Shown here: positions 51,516 to 61,423 of the stretch, one piece after another | Numbering within the stretch: the first letter of the stretch is position 1 | Layout: each line of letters opens with the position of its first letter | Source of the DNA: Rhynchopus sp. YZ270_cl-10 | Lineage: Eukaryota > Euglenozoa > Diplonemea > Diplonemida > Diplonemidae | DNA length: 64,000 nucleotides | Direction of reading: 5' to 3' | Assembly: GCA_964035575.1 (NCBI GenBank) | Contig: OZ037918.1 | Location: forward strand, 1 to 64,000 | Notes under the pieces: generated by a model | The model's input: the letters and a program-made list of their open reading frames with translations, nothing else | What the model was told of the DNA's origin: nothing | Database searches by the model: none | Position numbers and translations under genes: made by a program

Positions 51516-54500
51516 CTAGAACAGCCGCGTTGCAGGGTCGGGGAAGAGTTCCCCCTTTTGTCCTCTGCGTGGAGCAGCCTCGGTTTCGTCCTCAGCGTAC
51601 ACAGGCTGTGGTGTGTGTTGCGGTTTGAGAGAAGGTGTGGTTAATACAGTAAGACAACAAACACCGGTGGGGTAAAAATATAGGTGGGGTAAAAACATCG
51701 GAGGGGTAAAAACTAAGGTGGATTTTGGAATTTCAAAATTCTAAGGAGGGTTTTTACCCCTCCGATGTTTTTACCCCACCGGTGTTTTTACCCTGGGCAT
51801 GAGAATTTTGATGGCAAGCCCCACCCTTTTCCCCAATATCTCACCTCATTTCCCCATATTTTCCATGTTGACCCAAAGTATCATGCCCACTGGTATAAAC
51901 ATCGGTGGGGTAGGAACATAGGTGGGGTAAAAACACCGGAGGGGTAAAAACTAAGGTGGATTTTGGGATTTCAAAACTCTAAGGAGGGTTTTTACCCCAC
52001 CGATGTTTGTTGTCATACTGTACGCAAATTCAACTAAAACTCGACTCTTACAGTCGCCAACTGATCTTGATTACTCCGACTAGGAAAAGGGGAACATTAT
52101 TTTCGCTGAACGCAGCCAAAAACTTGAATTTGGCTGGAAAAGGGACAAAATAGTCGGTATCATATATCATGCGATAAAACGTTGGCTTTATTTGGGTTTC
52201 TAATAATAATGTGAGGGGGGAAATAATCGCATACCGCTGCGTCGCTGTTGCGGTAGATGCATTTGAAGTTGTCCTCGACGTATGGGTACTCCGCACCTTC
52301 TGGTGCTGGGAACATGGGCGCCACGACTGTGGCGATGAGGTTGGTCATCATGTCCTCGAGAAGGTACTCTGCAGACGCAGGCGAGCCGTTGATCTCGATG
52401 AGCCAGACCTTCATGTCCTCGTCCACCATGAAGTCGAAGCCGAAGAGCTGGAAGCAGCCCAGCACATCCCCGCCTAGGCCAGAGGCCGTGCTTTTGGAGA
52501 GCTTCTTCTTCGCAACGAGAAGGCATTTCTTGATCTGGTCGTTCACCTGAGGCAGGATGTCGTCGGTGAGGGACCAGCCGTGCCCCACAGCACCGCGCGG
52601 GAGGCGGTCGAGGTACTCCTGGAAGAGCGGGTACCACATCTCGTTGCCCTCCTCGAACTTGCTGAAGTTGGGTCCGTGCTCTTGGATGCAGTGGTTGGTG
52701 AGGTGCGAGAGCTCGTCGTTGAGGTCGTGTGGGTTGTACGGCTCGGATGCTGTGCGCATGACACCCTTCTGGTAGACGAGGATGTCGTACTTCGCGGTCA
52801 CCACACACCACGAACGCAGGTCGAACTTACGGCGCTGGATGAGGAACGGACGTTCGATATACTTCTGTGCGACATAGCGTGTTGCCTGAAGGGGGTGAAG
52901 GTGGTGTGGTGCGGTGTGTATAGAGAAGAGAAATAGTAATACTGTGCCCTGAAGCCATGACAGATGTTGACAAGGCAAAGGGGTCGCGATGTAGGGTCCT
53001 GCCAGGGGGGGTTTGTAAGGCGAATGTAGTCATACCTTATCTGAAGAGTCTGCATCCTCAAAGCTCTCGACATCGACAAAGTGCAGCATCTCCTGCAGGT
53101 TGTTGAACACCTTGATCCCAATCCCTTTATTGCGGTGCGACGGCTTCACTATCCATATATTCCTGAAAGGCTCACCACGAGGATTCGGCGTGGCACGTGC
53201 CAGAGCACGGAAGTTCTTTTCCAATTCACGTCTCTGATCTGCACCGTGCCTCCTGGCATTGAGGAGATGCGTTTCTGGTGTGACAGACCACGGGTCTGAC
53301 AGTCCTTGTTTCAGTGTAGTGGTCATGGCCGACTTCAGGGTTAAGCACTTCGTCCCGCTGTAGCTGTTTACAAGAAGGCGGTGAACACCGCCACCACCAC
53401 CACCACCACCGCCACCACCTGCCACACCCCCAAACCTCGTAAAATTCGTGATAACCTTATCACTCAGATACCTATCGTCCAGAAGCAAATTCGCGTTGCG
53501 GAGCAACGACGGAATCGATTTTCCCAGACTCCTTGCAGTCGAGACGGACAGACCACATGCAGTTTGCACACAGGACGCCGCTGTGGTGTACGGGATATCC
53601 CGCCAGAAGGGGAGTGCCGTGAGCTGTCTGTGAATTTCAACAAACACCGACCCCGCCTTTGGGTTGAGCACAACGGAATAAGACACAGACGGGGTGCTGT
53701 TTACATGGCGCGCGATGCGCTCCTCCAGGAGGGCCTGCCGTTGTGTCCTTGCTGGTGTACCCCCGCTTGAGTGCGACGTTATCGAGGCAAATGATCCGTC
53801 CATATCCTGCAGGGGAGATGTCACCATGCGCTGTATCTTGTGGTACATGGTGCTGTCGTCGCCGTCGTCACGCCAGATGCGTGGTGGTGACAAAGGCTTG
53901 CATGATGTCGTCCTCTCCTTCCTACTCCTCTGCGTCGGTGTAGATGCCTTGCGCGAAGGGGTCACAACACTGTCCACCTCAGCAGCCTCCTTCCTGAGGA
54001 CCCAATCATGCCGTTCGCTTCGCAGTCGCGCCTCGTGTGCATCTCGCTGTTGTTGCTGTTGTTGCTGCTGATGTGCAAGAGTGCTTTCTGCCGATGCCGC
54101 CTCTCTGCCATCCAAAAACCTCAATTTTTCATTCAAAAACCGTTGTCTCTCTTGGCTCCGCTCGATGCTCCCTTCGGATCGCGGTGGGGTGTACTCTCTT
54201 TCATAGGACTCTGCCGATCCGCCAGACCTATTGCTTCGGTATGCCGCTTCTTCTCGGTGATTTCCGTAGGTTTCCCTCTCAGATGTAGTGGCAAATCCGA
54301 CCACTGGGGGTGGGTCTTGGAAGAGTTTTGCTCCATGTCGCATTTGGGCTTCGCCTGCTTGACGCAGTTGTGCAGCTTGCCATTCGGGGAGTGGCGCTGC
54401 CTGGTGTGACGGTGACGACACCAACGACGACGATGACGGTGCTGCAGCGTACCCCCGGTCCTTCTCCCTCGCGTCTCTCCCATGCGCCTGCCGACGCAGC

Positions 54501-54880
54501 TTCGGTACCGACAACACCTCATTACCGTGCCGCCTCGCAGAAGACGTGCGCTGTGCTGTACCGCTCGCAGCAGCAGCAGCAGCAGCAGGCCTCCTTGCAG
54601 AGCTCTGTCGAAGCTGCCCCTTTCGGGTGTGTGCTGTGCGAGCCTCTCGTTTTCGTACAGGGGGTAAGGTGGTGGTGGAGCGCTCTGCCATATTCAAGCG
54701 GTGGACGTCGGCAGGAGGTGGTGGTGAGCCGCTGTTGAGGTCGCGGTGGTAAGTAGTAGCATAGTGGTGGTGGTGGGGTGCATGTGCATGTGCATGTGCA
54801 TGTGTGTCACGTTCCTTCGCAGCAAACAGAGGATTCGGATTGAACTCTTCTTTATGACGTTTGGTGGTCGGTCGCTTCAT
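51516..54880 (-). CDS. Tubulin tyrosine ligase-like (TTLL) protein
   Basis: Three exons (53036-54880, 52235-52885, 51516-51605) join in frame to about 861 residues, donors GTATGA and GTATGC, acceptors TTCAG and CACAG. The last exon of 30 codons is the least certain. TTLL enzymes add Tyr, Glu or Gly to tubulin tails in flagella and cytoplasm. The first 400 residues are low-complexity (His-, Ala-, Gln- and Arg-rich). The ATP-grasp domain starts near IWIVKPSHRNKGIGIKVF, continues with YVAQKYIERPFLIQRRKFDL, DLNDELSHLTNHCIQEHG and FGFDFMVDEDMKVWLIEING, and ends with FPDPATRLF. All the usual nucleotide-binding blocks are present. A poly-Gly run (about residues 492-502) interrupts the region before the domain. 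The MITE at 51649-52021 lies in the last intron. Confidence 0.88.
51649..52021. mobile_element. MITE in the last TTLL intron, TA-flanked
   Basis: The ends are CAGTAAGACAACAAACACCG and (reverse complement of the right) CAGTATGACAACAAACATCG, both then GTGGGGTAAAAA. TA lies on each outer side. Inside, GGTGGGGTAAAAAC-type units and the CTAAGGTGGATTTTGG segment occur twice, and the middle contains an internal inverted copy that ends near 51790, so it looks like a small unit inserted into, or tandemly joined with, another. The terminal CAGTA and TA duplication fit a Tc1/mariner-type MITE. Same family as 15497-15605. Confidence 0.85.
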
Positions 54881-55035
54881 TGAAGAGGTTGGATGTTATA
54901 AGGGGTAGAGGGTAGTGTGAAAGTGTGTGGGGGTAAAGGTGCGTATAGGAAATTTTGAAGAAAAAGAAGAAAAAAAGGGTGTGTGTGTGTGTGCGTGTGT
55001 ATTGTTGTTGTGTAGGTGTGGTGGGGTTTGTGTGC

Positions 55036-55081
55036 TTGACCACTAATGGGTAATTCTTGCGCAGAATATTGGCCCCAAAGT
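55036..55081 (-). repeat. CA-tract-flanked conserved motif, copy 3 (inverted)
   Basis: The reverse complement reads TTTGGGGCCAATATTCTGCG then CAAGAATTACCCATTAGT, matching copies at 18255 and 35662, with TG repeats on both sides. Confidence 0.75.
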
Positions 55082-55183
55082 TGTGTGTGTTGTGGTATGT
55101 GTTTACGAAACACAGACCACCCCCTTTCTCTCTCCACCTGGATTTTTGTTTGTGGTTGGTTGTGTGGGGTAGGGGATTCTAAT

Positions 55184-55290
55184 AAGTAAAGAAAGAAAAG
55201 TTGTCAGATGAATGCATCTCTCGTGCCACAGACATCTTGAACAGTTTATAGATGAACCCTAGCCTCTGTGTTGAGTCACCTTGATAAGTA
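55184..55290 (+). repeat. Two adjacent hairpin elements (copies F and G)
   Basis: Copy F: AGATG (55206-55210) and CATCT (55233-55237) are complementary and enclose ATCTCTCGTGCC. Copy G starts directly after, with TTTATAGATGAACCCTAGCC, TCTGTG, and TTGAGTCACCTTGATAAG. The two are head-to-tail, both in the same orientation as copy A. The rest of 54881-55730 is spacer. Confidence 0.65.
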
Positions 55291-55734
55291 AATTTGACAA
55301 CCTCATGCCCAAGACGGAGATAGGGCAGAAGTAGATACAACAAAACACGTCAGACACCATTTTTTAGTGGTTGAGTGGGTTGGCAAAAAAAGGGAAAAAG
55401 GTTTGGGGATTGCATTATTTTCTTCGTGTTGGTTTTGTGCTGCTGTGCAACAACTTTTTTTTTTTTTTGCAAAAACCGGGTGGGGCTCAAAAAAACTGTT
55501 TTGTGGACCACCAAAACTGGGTTAAAAAAATCAGAAAGACTTAGAGATTCCCAGAAATGTCTCATGTACTGCGGTACTGCGCACAGCCACTCTCTATAAG
55601 GAAACACTTTGCGAGATGGTGAACTGAACGGTGAATGGAGAAGAGGAGACATCAAAAGGGTACGTACAACGCTACACAAGGCAAGCCTTTTTTACTTTTT
55701 TGTCAAAACACTTCGATCGAACGGGTCAAAAAAA

Positions 55735-55880
55735 ACAAAATAAAAAGTTTTATAAGATGAACCTACACGGTGGCCCATACAAACCCTCAGGGGTACGTTC
55801 GTAGCGGGATACCCCGGGAGGGGGTACCCCACAAAGGATTTGTTGGGCCACCGTGTAAGCCCCTCGTTTGCTTATCCACT
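55735..55880 (+). repeat. Hairpin element split by a nested MITE (copy E)
   Basis: The left half, TTTTATAAGATGAACCTA, ends at 55765 and the right half, TAAGCCCCTCGTTTGCTTA, resumes at 55856. Removing the 90-bp insert and one TA copy restores the usual AACCTAAGCC junction, so the hairpin element was there before the insertion. Confidence 0.8.
55766..55855. mobile_element. 90-bp MITE with CACGGTGGCCCA ends and TA duplication
   Basis: 12-bp perfect terminal inverted repeats CACGGTGGCCCA, with TA at 55764-55765 and 55856-55857. The interior contains GGGGTACC-type palindromic sequence. It sits precisely inside a hairpin element, which fixes its borders. Confidence 0.9.
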
Positions 55881-55888
55881 TTCATCAC

Positions 55889-55947
55889 AAAAGAAAGAAA
55901 AGTTTATAAGATGATCCTAAGCCTCTGGTGCTTAGTCACCATATCTT
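55889..55947 (+). repeat. Hairpin element, copy C
   Basis: AAAGAAAAGTTTATAAGATGA, then CTAAGC-CTCTGGT-GCTTAG, then TCACCATATC. Only 10 bp to the right of copy E, in the same orientation. The stem is identical to copy A, with one loop base changed. Confidence 0.8.
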
Positions 55948-56113
55948 AAAGAAAAGAACGATTGTTAGATGAACCCAAATTTCGCATGATTCAGGTCAGC
56001 AATAAAGTGAAACCACGGGAACAAAGCACACACACACACACAAATTTGTACCACAATGTTTTTTTGTTAGAGAAAGAAAGAAGTGGGTCTGAGTGTAGGT
56101 AAATATCAAGATC

Positions 56114-56178
56114 TTTTTTTTTTTTTTGAAAACTTGGTTGTATTAGTGTAGACACCCCGAGGATGAGCTCCACTACTT
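56114..56178 (-). mobile_element. SINE-like poly(A)-tailed repeat, copy 3
   Basis: Minus strand: GTAGTGGAGCTCATCC, TCGGGGTGTCTACACTAATA, CAACCAAGTTTTC, then about 14 A. It is nearly identical to copy 2 in its 3' half. Spacer 56179-56593 has no supported gene. Confidence 0.65.
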
Positions 56179-56593
56179 TTTTTTTGTGGTCTCCTCCGAA
56201 AAATACGGAACGGGGGGGGTTTCTATTAACACACAGAGAAAACCCTAGTGTGTTTTGCTTTTTTTTTTAATTTGATTTTTTGTTGTTGTCAACAAATCAC
56301 CTACCTCTCAGTAGGATCTGCGCTCATTGTCACCCGAAGGGTATTATGTGTGCCCTATCACTTTCCTCTTCCCTTTTTTTATTTTTGGCACAAAAGTCAG
56401 TTCAAAAAATAGCACATATAAAATAAAAACTGAACAAGCGGAAGAAAGGGCCATTTTATTTGATATGGGCAAGCCAAAGCGACCAACCCCCCTCCCCCCT
56501 CCCTCTCCTTCCATGCATGAACCCCTGCAGGAATGCCAGACGAATTGCGGAAATTCCTCTCCCAAAAAAAATCCCCATTTTAAAAAAGAAATA

Positions 56594-57342
56594 CCGTAGT
56601 CGGAAAAATGTTGCAACGGAATAATGTTGTAACGCTGGAAAAAATGGCCCAGCGTTACAACATTATTCCGTTACAACATTTTTTTGGGGTTTATTTTTGT
56701 CTTAGGGATTTTTGCTGGTGCGGGGGTGGTTTTTGAAAAGAAAGGGCTCAGGGTTCCTTTCACCAGGACGCGTCGTGGGGGGTCTGCGCGGGGGTCGTTC
56801 CAGTAAGCCAGCGTCCTGTTCAGGTCGCCAGCCCTGTCCCGGCAGGCTTGTCCGATCTGCCGCCGCTCCTCGAGGGAAAAAGACTTCCCCTTTCCCGCTC
56901 GCGTGCTGCTTGCAGCGCTGACCTCATTTGCGACAGCACGAGATGTGCTGTCGTCTAGCCCCACTGCGCTTGCGGCGCTACCAGCAAGGAACGCCAGGTT
57001 GGGGGCATCTCCTCCTTCCGAAACAGGCTCGTGGGGATTGCGGCGCTTGCAGAATTGGGCTAATCCCATTTGTTTCATTTTTTATTTGGGTGAGGGGTGG
57101 GGGAGGACGTCGAAAAACCTGAAACACTAATTATCGGCTTGAAATTGGGGTGTGGTGTGTGAGGTTGGGGATTATGCCGACTGTTCCAAAAAAAATCCCT
57201 AAGACAAAGTTCACCCCAGTCATAAAAATGTTGTAACGGAATAAAGTTACAACTTCCCGCGATCCGCAGCGTTACAACATTATTCCGTTACAACATTTTT
57301 ACGTTCCAACATTTTTACGTTGCAACATTTTTCCGAATACGG
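56594..57342. mobile_element. Tc1/mariner-like DNA element with long inverted repeats
   Basis: TA at 56592-56593 and 57343-57344 flanks ends CCGTAGTCGGAAAAATGTTG and (right, reverse complement) CCGTATTCGGAAAAATGTTG. The shared arms continue inward through AACGGAATAATGTTGTAACG and GTCTTAGGGATTTTT, over more than 100 bp, with internal inverted copies of TGTTGTAACGGAATAA. The 749-bp element encloses one minus-strand ORF (56671-57078) and no full transposase, so it is non-autonomous or decayed. Confidence 0.88.
56671..57078 (-). CDS. Small ORF inside the TA-flanked element
   Basis: 135 residues, from an ATG at 57078 (MKQMGLAQFCKRRNPHEP), ending inside the left inverted repeat, so its C-terminus (IPKTKINPKKML) is encoded by the repeat itself. 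The central part, KGKSFSLEERRQIGQACRDR followed by a LNRTLAYWNDP helix, could be a helix-turn-helix such as the N-terminal DNA-binding part of a transposase. No catalytic DDE/D region is present in the element. Coding character is moderate (GC-rich against AT-rich arms). Alternatives are a captured host exon or a chance ORF. Confidence 0.5.
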   Translation of the reverse strand: MKQMGLAQFCKRRNPHEPVSEGGDAPNLAFLAGSAASAVGLDDSTSRAVANEVSAASSTRAGKGKSFSLEERRQIGQACRDRAGDLNRTLAYWNDPRADPPRRVLVKGTLSPFFSKTTPAPAKIPKTKINPKKML

Positions 57343-57354
57343 TACCACAAATAA

Positions 57355-57402
57355 CAGCCCTCTCGTGACAGTGTATCTATACACTGTCACGCGAGGGCTT
57401 TG
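57355..57402. other. Near-perfect 20-bp hairpin
   Basis: AGCCCTCTCGTGACAGTGTA pairs with TACACTGTCACGCGAGGGCT, with one mismatch and a 4-base loop. The left arm contains the CTCTCGTG core seen in the loop of the hairpin family and at the start of the repeat at 31654. It lies just outside the TA-flanked element. Confidence 0.8.
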
Positions 57403-57723
57403 TATTTGAAATAAATGTTACAGAGCAGCAAAAAGGCTTCCAAATTTTATGTTCCTTTTGCATTCTTTTCTACACGAAAAGAAGGCAAAAGGCTTCCAAC
57501 GAAAAGAGTGAAAAAACAAACGTTGTGTGAGCAAATTAACTCCTTTTGGAGGGTGCGTGTCTGTCGTGGGGAAAAAAAAGGACAGTTAGGCATGCAAAGG
57601 CTAGAGATGACAGAACAACCCACCCCACCCCCACCCCCTTCCCGTCTGCCCCCCACCCACCACCACCACCCCCCTTCCCTCCCCCCCCCATAGTGTATAG
57701 TGTACGGTGTGTTGAAAAGGCTG

Positions 57724-57912
57724 TTCTCTCAAATTAAAGTATACATTCATATACTTACTATTTATAACACAAACAGTAAGCACTACTCTCAAATTAAAGT
57801 ATGAAATGCAACAGCGCTTTTGTGAATCAGTGTGATTTGGTACAATGATCGGGTGTACCGTGGGTGGGAAGCCCAAAGCAGTCCTCTATCCATTTTCGTG
57901 GTTACCGTCTTG
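57724..57912. repeat. Direct repeat pair and structured repeat, copy 2
   Basis: CTCTCAAATTAAAGTAT occurs near 57725 and near 57786, 44 bp apart, in a way that could be a target-site duplication around a small insert. At 57836-57912 is the relative of 31654-31755: GGTAC...ATGATCGGGT-GTACC hairpin, then GCAGTCC and TATCCATTTTCGTGG. 57403-57723 holds only C-rich and AT-rich spacer. Confidence 0.55.
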
Positions 57913-58025
57913 AGTTCTTTCTGTGCTCAAAACGTCGCCCCAAGGAGGAGGGCACAGAAGGCGTCTCGGGGTGTGGAGAGTAGCAGACTTTCAGGCCAGC
58001 CTCTCGCCTCTCACCATGTGTTGTG

Positions 58026-60334
58026 TCATTCGGTCATCTCGTCCTCAAACTCCTCCTCATCCTCTTCGTCCTCCTCCATCTCCTCGTATGCTTGCTCCTT
58101 CGCGTCGCTCTCGTTGCCGCTGTCCTCCACAAAGGGGTCCGTGTGTGCAGGTGCTGCCACCTGCTGTTGCTGGTGGTCCGGCGGCAGTGTCGACCACACC
58201 TTCACCGTCGTATCATCAGAGCAGCTTGCAAGGATGTGCGGGAACTTCGGGTTCCAGGCAACACTGTAGGTTTTTGAGGAAATTGGAAAATAAAGAAAAA
58301 AAAAAAATCCCACAAGAGAGTATCGGCGCTGTGACAGCATCCCCCTACACCCTCCCCTTTTACATACCAATTCGCAAGACGTACATGAGAGACCAGCGAT
58401 GCCAAGACCTGTCCAGTCTTCCTGCTGAACACCAGCACCCGCCCGTCCTCACTCCCAGTTAAGACGAAGCTCTCTGCCAGCCCGCCGAACACCGCACGCA
58501 CGACGTACTTCGTCTGCCGCGCACCGACGTACTGCTGCACCACCCTCCGGGCCTTCAGGTCGTACAGCTGCACCCTGCCGCGCCCCTCCTTCACCGCCAC
58601 AGCACAGAGCAGAAAGCCGCCACACTTACTCAACTCGCAACACGCGAGCGAATGACTTGCCTCCTCCAGCACCCAGCGGATGGGGTCCACCGGCACGACA
58701 GCACCAGACACAGTACCGCTCCACGCTACTGCGCCTTCGGGCACCTCCACTGCCTCCTCCGTTGGTGTGAAGTAGTAGTGCACCGAAGAGAACACACCGG
58801 GCTGCTGCTTGGTCTCCTGCACATCACGTCTCTGCCCGGTAAGGTGGTGCACCCATGGTGATGTGCACCCATTCCCATTCACCTCTGACGCAGTCCCCTG
58901 CGCGGGAGGCAGAATGCTGCACACCACCTGGGAGAACACCTTCTTTGTGATGCTCAGTGTTGTCGCCGTTGTTGCTTCCTTTTCTGTCTTCAAAAACGCT
59001 GTTCCCCCTGCCTTCCCGCTCGTCGCTATAGCCGTTCCCGGTAGAGGAGGGTACGCAGCGACAGTCAACACACCATAGTACGGAACGTTCAGGTCATAGC
59101 ATATCACCCTCTTTTCGGAGTCGATGGTGATCAAATCGCCGGAGGGGGTGAGTTTCATGTCGAGCACCCGAGAGGTGAACCACTCCCGGAGGACCGTCGT
59201 CGTGTCGTCTATGCTTACAATGAACATCTTACGGTCCGTCCCTGCGGACACAAAATGACGTCCAGATGGGCACCATGCAACCGCGGTCACCATCTCAGCG
59301 TGCCCCTGGAAGGTGCACACTAAACGCTCTGTTATTCCTTCAGACACATTCCAGACTTTGACCGTAAAGTCCATCGACGCAGACAGGAGCAGAGTATCGT
59401 CCTGAGAAAACGCCAACACCGTGATCGCATCCCCATGCCCACGCAGCGTCTGCTTCAAATGCACTTTCGGGTTCTCCTTCACCTCCTCCGGGAGGGACAC
59501 TTCGCACAGACTTTGCACGCTGTGTACATGGATGACCCCTACCTTGTCACCTGATGCAATGAGGTGCCCTGAATGGGAGAACACCACCTGCCAGACCTCT
59601 TCTCGGTGTGGGCAGAGGGTGTATGTGGCTTGGGTTGGGAGCGCTCCGGCGGCGCTGCTGTAATCGCGGAGAAGTGTGTGTGCACCGCCAGGGTCATTTA
59701 GGTGTGCACAGGATTCACGTTGTAGGCGTTGGCTTTGTTGGAGAAGCTGTGCAAGACGGTCTTCTTGAAGAACTTCGCCGTCGGCAAGGAGTGTGCTTAG
59801 GGATCGTACGATGCGCACCCTCCCACCCTTGACCCCATCCCACCCTCGTACCCCTGCGCCGGCAACTAAGAGGACGGAGAGCGCGTGGATCTCTTTGGGT
59901 GATGGTGCGGTGGGTGTGACCTCGATTCTTAGTACGTCAAGAGCTGCCTTTTTGTCGTTTTCAAGGACCTCAAGGTATTGTTGTTTGGCGCAGGCAAAAA
60001 GAAGCGGTTTCTTGATAGAATGCCAGTCAGCAGTGGAGGAGATGAGTTGCCTTGCGGTGTCCCAGTTGCCAGATAAAACCGAGGATTTGAGTTGTGATGA
60101 CCGGGTTGACTCTAAGGCCACCCCAGCTTCTTCTTCTAAGGTTCCGGCCGCCTTTTTATAGCCCAACCCACGCAGCAGTTGGACGCTCATTCTGACCAAT
60201 TCTTCGCGGTGCTCCAAGGCAAAGCGGCCATCTACCGAGAGATCCTCTTCTGACAGCACATCGCTGAGCTGCAACGCCGTTGGGAGCGCAACGACGGCGG
60301 TTTGCCCTTCAGGTTTCGTCTCGCTGTGTTCCAT
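58026..60334 (-). CDS. WDR26/Gid7-like LisH-CTLH-WD40 protein
   Basis: Two exons (58368-60334 and 58026-58263) join in frame to 734 residues, donor GTATGT, acceptor CTACAG; the join restores LANCVAWNPKFPHILASCSDD. The layout is that of WDR26/Gid7, a subunit of the GID/CTLH E3 ubiquitin ligase: a LisH helix pair near residue 35 (VRMSVQLLRGLGYKKAAGTL), a CTLH region (SVLSGNWDTARQLI), then a WD40 propeller (GHGDAITVLAFSQDDTLLLS, GHAEMVTAVAWCPSGRHFVS, ...TVKVW). The end is an acidic tail of Glu/Asp. The frame upstream of the ATG at 60334 is open and basic; an ATG at 60725 (MTDLLFAIDGTE) with a GTAAGA donor at 60689 could be a further 5' exon, so the true start may be there. The family is usually essential for GID substrate recruitment. 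Confidence 0.88.
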
Positions 60335-61423
60335 CCGCCTGCGTCTTTTACTACGCCCTCGTGTAGTGGGTAGAGACCGGCCAGAGGCAAGAGGGCGGGA
60401 AGGAGGAGGAGGAGCGGACGCAGCTGCAGCACCCTGGCCGAGAGGGGTGGAGCCTCTCCGTGACTCACCTCTTTTGCGTTTCCGCCTTGTCTCCAGTGTG
60501 GAGGAAGAGAGAAGGAGGTGGGGAAAAGGAGGGGGGGGAAAGAAAAGGTAAAGGAGAAGGAGAAGCAAAAAGGGGGTCTATTAGTGTGTGTGTGTTTTGT
60601 GTATTCTGTTTGGAGGATGAGGGATTATTTGGGGGGGGCAGAGGCAATGTGACTGTTTAAAAGGAGGTCCGAACACACACGACTCTTACCTCTGTGCCGT
60701 CAATCGCGAACAACAGGTCTGTCATGAGGCCTTCAGCTTGCAGCTTTAAGACTACGTGGGGAGGTGGGGAGGGGAGGAGATCTCAGATAGGATAGAGATT
60801 ACCTAAAAGACCCGCGAGGTGCGAACAGCAACGAAAAATGATACACAGAGAAAGAGGGGATACTTTTTATCTTGAAAAGAAGTCACTTAAGTTACACAGC
60901 CATCATCAAGTACTTTGAAGAAAGTGGAGGGGGAAAAAGTAAACAAGTACTTTGTACATCCATGGTAATAAGCATTGGACACAAAACATCTCCTTCACCG
61001 TTAGAATGAAGGGATGCATTTGATCCCCATACAGATGCGACAAAGACGTGGAGGGGATTGATCCCATGAGATTAGTGATCAAAGAGCACATATGAAACAT
61101 ATTGAGTGAGAAAAAAAACCCCCCCCGTAGGTGACGGGATCGTGCAAACACAATCACACAAACCTAACCAATCCGCCCATTGGAACCCACGACATCTTTA
61201 AACACACACGGAGAGGAAATGTTGAAAACGTTAATGGAGAGTTGCGATCACTCAACGTCGTCGACTCTGCTCTCTTTAACCAAGAACAAAATTGTCCACA
61301 GCAGTGCACGTCCTACACCCTACACCCTACACCCTACACCCTACACCCTACACCCTACACCGTCACCACATAACCCCCACCCCGTCTGGGGGCAACCCTT
61401 CTCTCTCCCCCCCTCCGTTGACA
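60335..61423. other. Spacer with possible 5' exon
   Basis: Contains the possible first exon of the WDR26-like gene at 60690-60725. TTTAAAAGGAGGTC at 60656 recurs with nearby bases at 63533. A telomere-like repeat lies at 61312-61362. No other gene is supported. Confidence 0.5.
61312..61362. repeat. Interstitial telomere-like repeat (CCCTACA)n, about 7 copies
   Basis: Seven head-to-tail CCCTACA units, that is (TGTAGGG)n on the minus strand, one base away from the common TTTAGGG telomere unit. It sits just beyond the stop of the ubiquitin-like+WD40 gene. Confidence 0.9.
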
